Of a DNA stretch of 35,508 bases, positions 14,785 to 21,882 are shown piece by piece. This stretch comes from Ruminococcus sp. (GTDB lineage: Bacteria; Bacillota; Clostridia; Oscillospirales; Ruminococcaceae). Every line of letters begins with the position of its first letter. Position 1 is the stretch's first letter. The stretch covers positions 1 to 35,508 of the forward strand of contig JAFVFL010000038.1 in the NCBI GenBank assembly GCA_017475555.1. Direction: 5' to 3'. Made by a program: the position numbers and the translations under genes. The notes under the pieces are model-generated. The model made no database searches and was not told where the DNA came from. It was given only the letters and a program-made list of their open reading frames with translations.

Positions 14785-15051
14785 TTATTCCTCCTTGATA
14801 GTTTTGTGTATAGTTCCTACAGCTTTGCGGTCGTCCGAAGCAAGCACGATAAACTCCTCGCATTCCCAGTCCGTAGCAACGAGATCAGCGGGATCAGCTA
14901 TCCAGAGTCCGTCAGGCTTGTTATCCACAAAGCGGTAAGCAATAAAATGATCGTCCTTTCTTACTGCCCTGATATTCTCATTATGCTTCCAGTGTGGACG
15001 ATAGATAGCCGCTCCGTTGTACATATGGAACGAAGCTAATGTCCATGTCAT
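14785..15051 (-). CDS. DUF2829-like protein, possible Tad2-type anti-Thoeris protein
   Basis: An 88-residue protein with an AAAGGAG ribosome-binding site. It has the outline of DUF2829: an N-terminal helix followed by a basic-aromatic element (GAAIYRPHWKHN), a central variable beta region, and the ending GLWIADPADLVATDWE, close to the D-L-L-A-x-DW ending of that family. Known Tad2 members sequester the signalling nucleotide of Thoeris defence. The first helix (TLASFHMYN) replaces the usual F-x-x-A-L start, so the assignment is tentative. It lies between the scaffold gene and the 26-codon mini-gene, an unusual place for an anti-defence gene, so a structural role remains possible. Confidence 0.5.
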   Translation of the reverse strand: MTWTLASFHMYNGAAIYRPHWKHNENIRAVRKDDHFIAYRFVDNKPDGLWIADPADLVATDWECEEFIVLASDDRKAVGTIHKTIKEE

Positions 15052-15125
15052 ATTCCGTCTCCTTTCTGTTTGAGATATGCGATAGTTCTGCTCATTATCA
15101 TTCGGTTTCCCTTTCCGCTTTCGGG

Positions 15126-15152
15126 CATAAAAACAGCACCTGTTCAGGTGCT
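15126..15152 (-). terminator. Terminator after the 26-codon mini-gene
   Basis: A perfect 8-bp stem AGCACCTG/CAGGTGCT with a 2-base loop is followed on the minus strand by GTTTTTAT. It stands 15 bases downstream of the mini-gene stop and upstream of the DUF2829-like gene, within the late operon. Confidence 0.75.
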
Positions 15153-15166
15153 TTGGTGTGATATTA

Positions 15167-15247
15167 TCATCGGCTCAGTTTCTTCATCAGCCAGGGTGTG
15201 AAAAGTGATTCGGTCACTCTGCCTATGGATATATTGTAGCTGTGCAT
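15167..15247 (-). CDS. 26-residue mini-gene between two hairpin terminators
   Basis: A near-perfect ribosome-binding site GGAGGTGAG stands before ATG 15247. The product is 26 residues, beginning MHSYNISIGRVTESLFTPW and ending LMKKLSR: an amphipathic, weakly hydrophobic peptide with a basic end. It is flanked by one terminator-like hairpin upstream (15268-15293) and another downstream (15126-15152), giving a cassette-like unit inside the head operon. I recognise no family. It could be a real micropeptide (signal, toxin or capsid minor protein) or a translated leader that controls the downstream terminator. Confidence 0.55.
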   Translation of the reverse strand: MHSYNISIGRVTESLFTPWLMKKLSR

Positions 15248-15267
15248 TTTCTCACCTCCGGGTATAA

Positions 15268-15293
15268 GAAAACCGCCCTGTCAGAGCGGTTTT
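15268..15293 (-). terminator. Terminator after the putative immunity gene
   Basis: On the minus strand AAAACCGC pairs with GCGGTTTT around a nine-base loop, with T-rich sequence after the stem. It follows the TAA at 15302-15304 and precedes the mini-gene. The hairpin is nearly symmetric and may act on either strand. Confidence 0.7.
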
Positions 15294-15301
15294 GGTATAT
15301 A

Positions 15302-15541
15302 TTACTTGAAAAAATTTTCGAGATCAACATCAGAGTCGATATAAACAGCTCCGATATATTTACTGTTATGAACTGATATGCCTTTATCATCAAGAGTGTA
15401 ACGCTGTGTTTGTGAGCCATCAACATCAAGAAGCAAATCGTTCTTTTGGAGATTTGGGATATGCTTTTCCAGTGCAGCACATTGCTTGCTGAATATTTCA
15501 GAATCTGCTTTATTGCATATATTATAACTGAACATAAACAT
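15302..15541 (-). CDS. Unknown small acidic protein after the MuF gene, candidate immunity protein
   Basis: A 79-residue protein beginning MFMFSYNICNKADSEIFSK; GGAG stands just before ATG 15541 (a second ATG at 15535 is slightly better spaced). It is acidic in its second half (GAVYIDSDVDLENFF) with two cysteines. It starts two bases after the minor head protein gene stops and is followed by a terminator. Phage MuF proteins with C-terminal toxin domains are often followed by a small immunity gene, and this gene has the right place and size. I recognise no family, so the role is inference. Its AT content is higher than that of the structural genes around it. Confidence 0.55.
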   Translation of the reverse strand: MFMFSYNICNKADSEIFSKQCAALEKHIPNLQKNDLLLDVDGSQTQRYTLDDKGISVHNSKYIGAVYIDSDVDLENFFK

Positions 15542-15542
15542 A

Positions 15543-17138
15543 TCACTCCAATCCAAATTTTTTATTGACGGATTTTCTTGTTTTGGTTGCTGTTTCAAGA
15601 ACATCAGCAACCGCTTCATCATAACTCATATTCTTTCGTTCCATTTTACCCTTGACAAGTTCTTCAAACGACTGGTTAGGATCTGTCTTGTCTAACACAC
15701 TTCGAGCCGCCTGATCTTCCATTAAGTCTCTGGCTTGTGTGCGGAATGTGTTACGGAGTTCACAAGCTTGCCTTGCCTGTTCCTCAATAGACTTAGACCT
15801 GTCAATCAGCTCCGGAATCTTTTTGTCGTGGGCAACATACCATTTACGAACATCAGCACTTGAAAGCTTGCCCTTTAATGGGATTATATCATTAAAATCC
15901 TTGCTTGTCAAGTCTTTCATTAACTCTGTTCTGCGATTCGCCCACACAGCTTTCTGTGCAGTGCTTCTGCCGAATCCGTTCACCCATACACGGGTAGAGT
16001 CGGGGAGATTTCCGGTCTGTCCGAGGAAGTCGGAAAGCTTCTTTTCAGCCTTTTTCAGCTTCACCGATTCTTTGGTGAACATATCGCTCATCTGCTTTGC
16101 TGTGACTTCATCGGGAGCGTTTTTCACAGCGGTATCAGCAGCGGAGACCTTGCGTTTCTTCTCACGGATATCACGCTCCAAGGCTCTCTGCATCTGATCT
16201 ATCTCGTATTCGGTATACATCTTGCCGTCATACTCGATATTTCTCGCATTCAGCTCTTTCAGCCGCTCATCAGAGTACGCCCGGGAGCTGATACCCTCAA
16301 AGAATGGAAACCAGTCATGACGGCAGTTCCAGCCGCCGAAGCCGTCCCCTGTGCCGTAGCCTATCTCCTTCAGGGAGTACACCCGTGCTCCGTCTATCTT
16401 CCTCCCGGCATTCTTTCCGGAAAGGCTGACAAGCTGTCCCTGCCACTCCGCATGAGTAGGGCGCGCACCTGCGTGAGCCGTGATCTCCATAAGGTCGCAG
16501 CCCATGTCGTTTGCATTTATTACAGACAGCTGCCTGACAGTCTGTCCCACACCTGTGAGAGCACTGCGGCGGACAGCAACATCGAGCCTGTCCCTATGAC
16601 CTGACGGGTAAAGCACCCATGCTCCCTCGCTTGCGGCAGACTCTACAGCTCTGCGGATAGCCGTTCCATAGTCCATTGTGCCTGTCGAGACTTCCATATA
16701 GGCAAGGTCACAGGCTCTCAGGTATGCTTCCTGTGCAGTGTTTGCGGTAGTCAAGGTGAGATTCTTTAGATTCCCGTTACACTTGACATACCCTGCATTC
16801 AGAGTCTGCAATGCGGCATCGGACAGTCTGACGATACCCTCTAATCCTCCGGCTTTGTAGTACCGGTTGTCATTGCGGACACTTTGTATTCCTGCGTCCT
16901 CAAACAGTGACCGCACCTGAGCTTCTGTTGCGTCGGTACGGCTTGCTATTTCGGACAGGATATCATCATACAGCAGTCCTGACTCCTGCAATTGCTTGAC
17001 CTGCCAGGCAGTTGCGTCTGTAGCTTTTCCCATACGCATCATACGGCGAACCATATCATTGATGATAGCCTGATCCAGTTCGTCATAGAGCGTCATAAGC
17101 TGATCGCAGAGGTGATCGTATTCAGACGGTGACAGCAT
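15543..17138 (-). CDS. Phage minor head protein (MuF / minor capsid 2 family) with C-terminal extension
   Basis: A 531-residue protein starting at ATG 17138 (an in-frame TTG at 17150 would add four residues). The first 290 residues match minor capsid 2/MuF proteins that follow the portal: IINDMVRRMMRMGKATDATAWQVKQLQESG, then AYLRACDLAYMEVSTGTMDYGTAIRRAVESAA, and the hallmark ITAHAGARPTHAEWQGQL...GYGTGDGFGGWNCRHDWFPF. A charged coiled-coil linker (about 300-380) follows. The last 110 residues (KWYVAHDKKIPELIDRSKSI, RNTFRTQARDLMEDQAARSV, SVNKKFGLE) form an additional domain. MuF proteins of temperate phages often carry polymorphic toxins there, so this may be one, though I see no catalytic motif. 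It overlaps the portal gene by 17 bases. Confidence 0.85.
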   Translation of the reverse strand: MLSPSEYDHLCDQLMTLYDELDQAIINDMVRRMMRMGKATDATAWQVKQLQESGLLYDDILSEIASRTDATEAQVRSLFEDAGIQSVRNDNRYYKAGGLEGIVRLSDAALQTLNAGYVKCNGNLKNLTLTTANTAQEAYLRACDLAYMEVSTGTMDYGTAIRRAVESAASEGAWVLYPSGHRDRLDVAVRRSALTGVGQTVRQLSVINANDMGCDLMEITAHAGARPTHAEWQGQLVSLSGKNAGRKIDGARVYSLKEIGYGTGDGFGGWNCRHDWFPFFEGISSRAYSDERLKELNARNIEYDGKMYTEYEIDQMQRALERDIREKKRKVSAADTAVKNAPDEVTAKQMSDMFTKESVKLKKAEKKLSDFLGQTGNLPDSTRVWVNGFGRSTAQKAVWANRRTELMKDLTSKDFNDIIPLKGKLSSADVRKWYVAHDKKIPELIDRSKSIEEQARQACELRNTFRTQARDLMEDQAARSVLDKTDPNQSFEELVKGKMERKNMSYDEAVADVLETATKTRKSVNKKFGLE

Positions 17139-18447
17139 TTGAACCACCAAAAAGCTCTGTATCTACGGGCATATACTCACTTCTTGCCTTGTCCTCATCA
17201 ACACCGAAGTACCAGGCAAGGAGCTTCTCAGGCTTTAATTTTCCGGCTGTAACGAGTTGTAACCGCCGCTGGAACTCCTTGTCAACATCTTCAAGAACGC
17301 TGTCGCCCCATGTACAGGAAAGTTTGTAATCGCCGGGTGGTGCAAGCTCATACAGGGTGGTGTAAATATCCATAGCATATACGAGCTGATCGAGAGCCGA
17401 TTCAAGGCTCTTCTGCATTTTGCCTACCTGCACATAGCTTCTCTGCCTGCTGGTAAGTATCTCTGTAGCAGTTTTCTCAGTATCGGACGGCTCTGACAGC
17501 GTGCCGTAAGCCAAACCGACATTGAACTCTATCCGCTGTAGGATATGATTCAGCCCATTGAACAGAGAGCCGTCACGGATAGCAGGTGAAAAAGCCTGCA
17601 TATCCTCCGACAGATTCTTATCTGTCGAAAAATGGCGACGGAAAAGCCGCTTGTTTCCTACAGGAAGCTCACGGAGCTTGCCGGTCTTTTTGTCCTTGCG
17701 GAACAGATCCTCGGAAGCGTCAATTGCCAGCTCAGAGCCTTTATACTCCCAGTTTATCCTTGCCCACTGCTCATTTGCGTCCCTTATCAGCTCCGCTGCA
17801 TGAGCGTAGACAGACACTCCTAAAGGAGAATCGAGATCAACTGTATTTGTCGCCGGAACTCTGAAAACAGCGAACAGGGGATGCTCCACATTAGCAATAG
17901 TCTGTGAAGCTGTCAGGCGTTCCCAGCCGGGAACAGAGGCAAGCTCCGTCTCTCTGCCGAGAGTTCCGTCATCGTAGGAGATGTATGCCCTGTTTTCAAC
18001 TGTGTAGGACTTGCTGTCAGCGTCCCAGGTGTGAGTTTCAAGGCGGGTATAGTAACGCTTGCCGACAGTCTTGCGTGCCATGAACACCGCCGCCGTAGCT
18101 TCTCCCGAATCGTCAAAAGCTGTGGGAACATAGCGGTCAGCTCTCACCATATCAACGAGTATCTTGTCTCCCGATACATAGGGCTTAAATGCCATACTGC
18201 CGAGAGCAAGTGCAGCTTCCGCTTTGAAAATGACAAAGTATGTATATGCTTTCAGGAGCTGTTCATTAAGATAGTCAGCTCTCCGGCTGCCATCAATTTT
18301 CAGCTCCGATTCAGCCGTAACGAGCCTGACGAACTCAGAGGAGATCGCCGCAGGGAGATCAAGGCTTCTGTCATTGTTGGCAGTGCTTTCCCGGTATTGG
18401 TACATATCGAGCCATACATCAATAGCACTCTGCATTTCAGGCGACAC
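17122..18447 (-). CDS. Portal protein, SPP1 gp6-like
   Basis: From GTG 18447 the product is 441 residues, the usual portal length. Family blocks include FKAEAALALGSMAFKPYVSGDKILVDMVRADRYVPTAFDDSGE, HPLFAVFRVPATNTVDLDSPLGVSVYAHAAELIRDANEQWARINWEYKGSELAIDASEDLF, LNHILQRIEFNVGLAYGTLSEP and TATEILTSRQRSYVQVGKMQKSLE. It forms the dodecameric DNA channel at the capsid vertex. The start is odd: the frame continues upstream from 18447 with INIFQFIASLFSRKETAEKP, a typical portal N-terminus, but there is no ATG, GTG or TTG. The only site with a strong ribosome-binding sequence (GGAGGAGG, seven bases away) is ATC at 18507. GTG 18447 has no ribosome-binding site. Confidence 0.9.
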   Translation of the reverse strand: MSPEMQSAIDVWLDMYQYRESTANNDRSLDLPAAISSEFVRLVTAESELKIDGSRRADYLNEQLLKAYTYFVIFKAEAALALGSMAFKPYVSGDKILVDMVRADRYVPTAFDDSGEATAAVFMARKTVGKRYYTRLETHTWDADSKSYTVENRAYISYDDGTLGRETELASVPGWERLTASQTIANVEHPLFAVFRVPATNTVDLDSPLGVSVYAHAAELIRDANEQWARINWEYKGSELAIDASEDLFRKDKKTGKLRELPVGNKRLFRRHFSTDKNLSEDMQAFSPAIRDGSLFNGLNHILQRIEFNVGLAYGTLSEPSDTEKTATEILTSRQRSYVQVGKMQKSLESALDQLVYAMDIYTTLYELAPPGDYKLSCTWGDSVLEDVDKEFQRRLQLVTAGKLKPEKLLAWYFGVDEDKARSEYMPVDTELFGGSNAVTV

Positions 18448-18485
18448 CGGCTTTTCTGCCGTTTCCTTACGGCTGAAAAGGCTTG

Positions 18486-19778
18486 CTATGAATTGGAATA
18501 TGTTGATAGGCTTTCCTCCTCCCTGAGTTCTTTAAGATAGCGTTTCATGCCATTGCGGACGAAATATCTCGTATCGTCCATAGCGTGGTCGTTCTCTTTT
18601 ATAACAACATCGTCAGGCTTTTTCATGTCCCAGCGGTACAGACCGAACTCCCGTATAGTGTCGGTGCAATCCTCAGAGAAATGAAGACAGCCGAGCTTCA
18701 GGAGCGTCTGAGTGTCACGGATTCCGTCGAGTACGCTGTTATCAGCCTTGCGTACCTTGAATACTCCGTGACGGCGTATGCACTCTATGAAGCTTGCGGC
18801 AGACGGGTCAACGATAACGCAGTCAATGTAATCGATAAGCTCACCTGCAAGCCGTTCAAGCTCTGCATAATGCTCCTCATCGGTACGAGGTGCAGACTGC
18901 TTTCTGCCATCATAATAGCTTTCCCTGAGCCGCCATGCGTGACCATTTATATCCACATACCAGAGACCCATTGATGTGGGGTTCTTGGTGCCGTAGTCAA
19001 TGCTTATGTAAAGACTGCCGGACAGCTTGTCAACAGTCAGCTCATCAATGTTAAATAAATGCTCAGACCTGCTGAACATGGTGTAGACAAGTCCCTCAGC
19101 AACTACCCACAGACCGAGGATATACCGCTGATAGAAGACACCTGCAAAGAGGTTTTCCGTCCTTGCTATCTTCTCAGCATTCATTGTGGGATTATCCTTC
19201 ATCTCAAAGTGCAGATGAAGAACATCGGGGCGTTCACCGCTGTCAGCTTTCAGTACCCATTCCTTGTAGAACCAGTGCTCCGGTGAATCGGGGTTGCAGT
19301 TAAACCACAGCTTTGCACCGCTGACAGATAGCGTTCTTGCAATAGCCTGCTGGACGAAACTCTCGGGCATTAGTGCGACTTCATCGAACAGTACTCCTGC
19401 AAGCGTTATGCCCTGCACCAGCTTGTACGAAGCTTCATCTTTACCGCCGAAAACATAGAAATAGTTTTCTCTGCCGTTGCCGGTGACGGTGAGCCTGTGC
19501 CGTCCTCCACCGATATATTTCAGCTTGAAATAATAAGTGATGTCGGTCATCTGCATCAGCGGAGCTATGATGTTCCGCTCCACTGCCTGAACAGTGTTGC
19601 CACATATACCGAAGTTCTCACCTGAAAAGCATTTCATCGCCCACAGTATGAAGCTGCATGACATAGCTGCGGTCTTTCCTGATCGGACAGAGCCGTCACA
19701 GATCAGGGCATAGCTGTCGGAGCGATAGCACCAACGGAACACTGTTTTCTGCTTCGGGGATAATTTTGCAAATGTCAT
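18486..19778 (-). CDS. Terminase large subunit, PBSX/terminase_3 type
   Basis: A 430-residue packaging motor. The ATPase domain has a Walker A-like CDGSVRSGKTAAM at residues 28-40 and Walker B VLFDE at 129-133. The RNase H-like nuclease domain has ISIDYGTKNPTSMGLW with Asp261, VIVDPSAASF with Asp324, and a final acidic site in ENDHAMDDTRYFVRNGMKRYL. It pairs with the small subunit gene, with a four-base overlap, and is followed by the portal gene, as in SPP1-like and PBSX-like phages. The TAG stop lies inside the extended N-terminal coding region of the portal. Confidence 0.95.
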   Translation of the reverse strand: MTFAKLSPKQKTVFRWCYRSDSYALICDGSVRSGKTAAMSCSFILWAMKCFSGENFGICGNTVQAVERNIIAPLMQMTDITYYFKLKYIGGGRHRLTVTGNGRENYFYVFGGKDEASYKLVQGITLAGVLFDEVALMPESFVQQAIARTLSVSGAKLWFNCNPDSPEHWFYKEWVLKADSGERPDVLHLHFEMKDNPTMNAEKIARTENLFAGVFYQRYILGLWVVAEGLVYTMFSRSEHLFNIDELTVDKLSGSLYISIDYGTKNPTSMGLWYVDINGHAWRLRESYYDGRKQSAPRTDEEHYAELERLAGELIDYIDCVIVDPSAASFIECIRRHGVFKVRKADNSVLDGIRDTQTLLKLGCLHFSEDCTDTIREFGLYRWDMKKPDDVVIKENDHAMDDTRYFVRNGMKRYLKELREEESLSTYSNS

Positions 19779-20221
19779 TTCTTATCGTCCTCCGTATCAT
19801 CAGAAAGCAATGCATTAAAGAGCTGCGACAGCTCCTGCTCTCCGGGAGCACCGGAACGGGCGGCTTCCTGTTTCAGCTTCAGCTCCTGCTTGCGTATCTT
19901 TATTTCCTCAGCAGAATTATCCTTGCCGAGAATATTCCTGACTTCTTTCACTGCCTGTACATCACCCGATTTAGCTTTCTTGAAAAGTCCAACGAGCATA
20001 AGCATTTCGTTATCGATATTCTCCATATCGACTCCGAAGGCGGCAAGTGAATTGTAATCCTCGCAGTCGTTCACGGGCATATCAAGTAGCATACGCATTT
20101 TAGCCTTCATATCCCGTTTCCTTCTTCGTGAAGCTCCGGAGGCTTTGCCAGCCTTGGACGCACTTTCTCGGCGTTCACTCGGCGTTAGATCTTCCGGTCT
20201 TATTAAGTTGTCATTATTCAC
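19775..20221 (-). CDS. Terminase small subunit
   Basis: A 148-residue protein starting at GTG 20221, behind GAGGTGGTGAA. The N-terminal part ERRESASKAGKASGASRRRKRDMKAKMRML is a basic region expected to bind the packaging site. The middle (FGVDMENIDNEMLMLVGLFKKAKSGDVQAVKEVRNIL) forms helices typical of small terminase proteins, and the rest is charged. It lies immediately before the large subunit with a four-base overlap and downstream of a dyad-rich non-coding element that may be its target. Confidence 0.8.
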   Translation of the reverse strand: MNNDNLIRPEDLTPSERRESASKAGKASGASRRRKRDMKAKMRMLLDMPVNDCEDYNSLAAFGVDMENIDNEMLMLVGLFKKAKSGDVQAVKEVRNILGKDNSAEEIKIRKQELKLKQEAARSGAPGEQELSQLFNALLSDDTEDDKK

Positions 20222-20252
20222 TTCACCACCTCAGATGAATAGATATGCAACA

Positions 20253-20282
20253 GAAAAAGCCGCCCTTATGGACAGCTTTTTC
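20253..20282 (-). terminator. Hairpin terminator just upstream of the terminase operon
   Basis: GAAAAAGCTGTCC pairs with GGGCGGCTTTTTC around ATAA, with one mismatch and a T-run at the end of the stem on the minus strand. It separates the early/replication genes from the late operon and would have to be bypassed or anti-terminated if transcription of the late genes starts upstream. Confidence 0.65.
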
Positions 20283-20337
20283 CGAGAAAAAATTAGGAGG
20301 TCAAATATGTCTGTACGAACATATCAGACTTGAAATG

Positions 20338-20425
20338 GGTATTCCCGCCGGGTAATGCTCCCGGAGGAGGTCGTCTCAGCAGAGCCGGGAATACATTGAA
20401 CCGGACGATCTGCTGACCGCCCGGC
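20338..20425. other. Dyad-rich GC-rich element upstream of terminase, candidate cos site
   Basis: The 250 bases between the terminase small subunit and the next gene upstream hold no convincing gene. They contain nested inverted repeats: GTATTCCCG (20339-20347) with CGGGAATAC (20386-20394), CCGGG with CCCGG around a seven-base loop (20348-20364), TCAGCAGA (20376-20383) with TCTGCTGA (20409-20416), and GCCGGG (20384-20389) with CCCGGC (20420-20425). The position next to the terminase genes and the overlapping symmetry fit a terminase recognition/cleavage site. A structured RNA leader is an alternative. On the plus strand an eight-codon ORF (MSVRTYQT) with AGGAGG lies nearby at 20307-20333. Confidence 0.5.
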
Positions 20426-20467
20426 AAATGTGAAAGGGTATATTACAATGAACAAATTATCACGATA

Positions 20468-20917
20468 TTATTGTAGCACATCAAAAGAGGCAAAACAAGG
20501 AAAAATGCGGCAAAGTTTTTCAATTGCCTTTTTCTGCTTGTATCTAACAGTTCTCGGATGGTAGTGCATATCCTCTGCTGTCTGCTCGACAGTGCGGAAC
20601 AGGAGATATCTGCTTTCGAGAACAGATTGCAGGTCATCATCTTCAAGCAGCGCAATAGTATCTGATATTTCCTTGTAGATACCCACAAGTGAAGCTTTTT
20701 CCTGCTCGTATTGCTCAATCAGTGAAGCAAGCTTCATGAGAGCATCCTCAGTGCCGTTCTTAGCCGTATCAGATTTACCCCTGTCGTTATGCTGACCTGT
20801 CCTTGATAACCCCTGAGAGCGTTCCCTGCACTGCTGTATGAGACTTTCAAGCACTTTTATTCTCTTGCTTGCGTAAAAGGCTCTTTTAAGCCAGTGTTTC
20901 ATCTCCTGCTCTGTCAT
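20468..20917 (-). CDS. Phage late-gene regulator, sigma-like (ArpU/RinA/DUF1492 type)
   Basis: A 149-residue protein with an N-terminal helical part (EQEMKHWLKRAFYASKRIKVLESLIQQCRERSQG), a polar middle, then ASLIEQYEQEKASLVGIYKEISDTIALLEDDDLQSVLESRYL and a C-terminal helix-turn-helix (TVEQTAEDMHYHPRTVRYKQKKAIEKLC). This layout is typical of the regulators encoded just before the terminase genes in Firmicute phages, which switch on the late operon. The target promoter would be expected in the 250 bases between this gene and the terminase genes. Confidence 0.8.
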   Translation of the reverse strand: MTEQEMKHWLKRAFYASKRIKVLESLIQQCRERSQGLSRTGQHNDRGKSDTAKNGTEDALMKLASLIEQYEQEKASLVGIYKEISDTIALLEDDDLQSVLESRYLLFRTVEQTAEDMHYHPRTVRYKQKKAIEKLCRIFPCFASFDVLQ

Positions 20918-20954
20918 TCTGCTTCCTCCCTCTCTCTGTATTGTTTGATTCTGG

Positions 20955-21251
20955 TTATTGATCGCTGCCGGGAACTGTAGGTGCTTTCTCGTCTCTCATA
21001 CGCTGAAGAGTACGCTCGATCTTGAAGCCTACCATTTCATGATACTGCTTCTGCTGATCAGGATCGAGAGCGTAGTACATCTGCTCGACCATTATGCGAA
21101 CATCGGCAAGTTCCTCGATGAAGTGATCCCAGTCCTCACCCTGAGCAGCCTCGATCAGCTCCTCACACTCTTCCACAAGCTTCTCCTGCTGGTTGTCGAA
21201 GCCATAATGCTCCAGTATTCTCTTGCATTTAGCTGACTGCCACATATTCAT
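20955..21251 (-). CDS. MazG-like nucleotide pyrophosphohydrolase family protein
   Basis: A 98-residue helical protein with the paired acidic motifs of the MazG/all-alpha NTP pyrophosphohydrolase fold: EKLVEECEELIEA (Glu27, Glu28, Glu31) and HFIEELADVRIMVEQM (Glu46, Glu47, Asp50), which bind magnesium in the family. The ending is charged and variable. Such small members in phages may clean the nucleotide pool or lower alarmone signals. Strong AGGAGG precedes the ATG. Confidence 0.8.
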   Translation of the reverse strand: MNMWQSAKCKRILEHYGFDNQQEKLVEECEELIEAAQGEDWDHFIEELADVRIMVEQMYYALDPDQQKQYHEMVGFKIERTLQRMRDEKAPTVPGSDQ

Positions 21252-21252
21252 T

Positions 21253-21474
21253 TCAGTTTTCCTCCTTGATATTATTGATTATTCCTCCTGTTGCCCCCGC
21301 AAGCAGCTCCTGAGCACATTCATAGCAATAAACACCATGCTTAAGCTCATCGTTAATTACAACCTGATAGAGAAAGCTCATCCATGCCCTGTTCCACTTT
21401 CCTTTCTCAGAACACCTCCTGCACTGTCCCTGACCTTCTCCTGTGCATTTTATCAGCTTATTTACTCCTGCCAT
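21253..21474 (-). CDS. Small cysteine-rich (zinc-binding) protein
   Basis: A 73-residue protein from ATG 21474, eight bases after GGAGG; the in-frame GTG at 21481-21483 lies inside that site. It has Cys pairs in CTGEGQGQCRRC and CYECAQELL, compatible with one zinc site, around a middle part (NRAWMSFLYQVVINDELKHGVY). It is one of several small early genes in a row. No family recognised. Confidence 0.6.
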   Translation of the reverse strand: MAGVNKLIKCTGEGQGQCRRCSEKGKWNRAWMSFLYQVVINDELKHGVYCYECAQELLAGATGGIINNIKEEN

Positions 21475-21495
21475 TTCATTCACCTCCGTCCATTC

Positions 21496-21882
21496 TTACT
21501 GCTCCAATGTGCCTGTACCGGATTTTCCTCTCAGCTGATCAATGGCAAAGTCCAGTGCTTCAATATCTGCTTTGTAAATATCGTCATCATTACCGGTCAG
21601 GAAGCTTTCTCTGTCACTTCTCAGACTTTCAAGCTGCATTATCACTTCATGAAGCTTCATGTTATCAGCATTTTGATTGCAAATTCTTCTGTTCCAAATA
21701 TCTGCCGTTTGCTTTCGATTGTTAAATTTCCACCCTTCCTTCATTGTCGGCGTTGTGAACTCCATATTGCAATCCGGGCAGCGTATGATATTGATGCATT
21801 TATCATACTCAACTGCTCTCATCCATACCCTTGTGCATCCGCAGAACGGACATGGTTTCAGCTTTATCTCATCCATTGTCAC
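21496..21882 (-). CDS. Lar-like restriction alleviation family zinc protein
   Basis: A 128-residue protein beginning LKPCPFCGCTRVW (C11-x-x-C14), then RCPDCNMEFTT (C35-x-x-C38) and WNRRICN, the hallmark pattern of Lar-type proteins found in many phages. Some founding members protect phage DNA from type I restriction; that function is not shown for most relatives. The second half (LHEVIMQLESLRSDRESFLTG...DIEALDFAIDQLRG) is a helical extension common in Firmicute phage versions. The GTG at 21882, six bases after GGAGG and overlapping the previous stop, is the likely start; ATG 21876 is possible. Confidence 0.75.
   Translation of the reverse strand: MTMDEIKLKPCPFCGCTRVWMRAVEYDKCINIIRCPDCNMEFTTPTMKEGWKFNNRKQTADIWNRRICNQNADNMKLHEVIMQLESLRSDRESFLTGNDDDIYKADIEALDFAIDQLRGKSGTGTLEQ

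Noticed and set aside
15052..15134. Possible 17- to 27-codon peptide (MPESGKGNRMIMSRTIAYLK...) just before the DUF2829-like gene
   Set aside because: It starts within or just after a terminator with only a weak ribosome-binding site. It may be a coupled leader, but I could not separate it from chance.
20307..20333. Eight-codon plus-strand ORF MSVRTYQT with a perfect ribosome-binding site near the candidate cos element
   Set aside because: Too short to claim as a gene; mentioned only as part of the dyad-rich element.
20384..20464. tRNA-like GC-rich hairpins upstream of terminase
   Set aside because: No cloverleaf with T-loop or anticodon arm can be drawn; the symmetry is better explained as a packaging site or leader structure.
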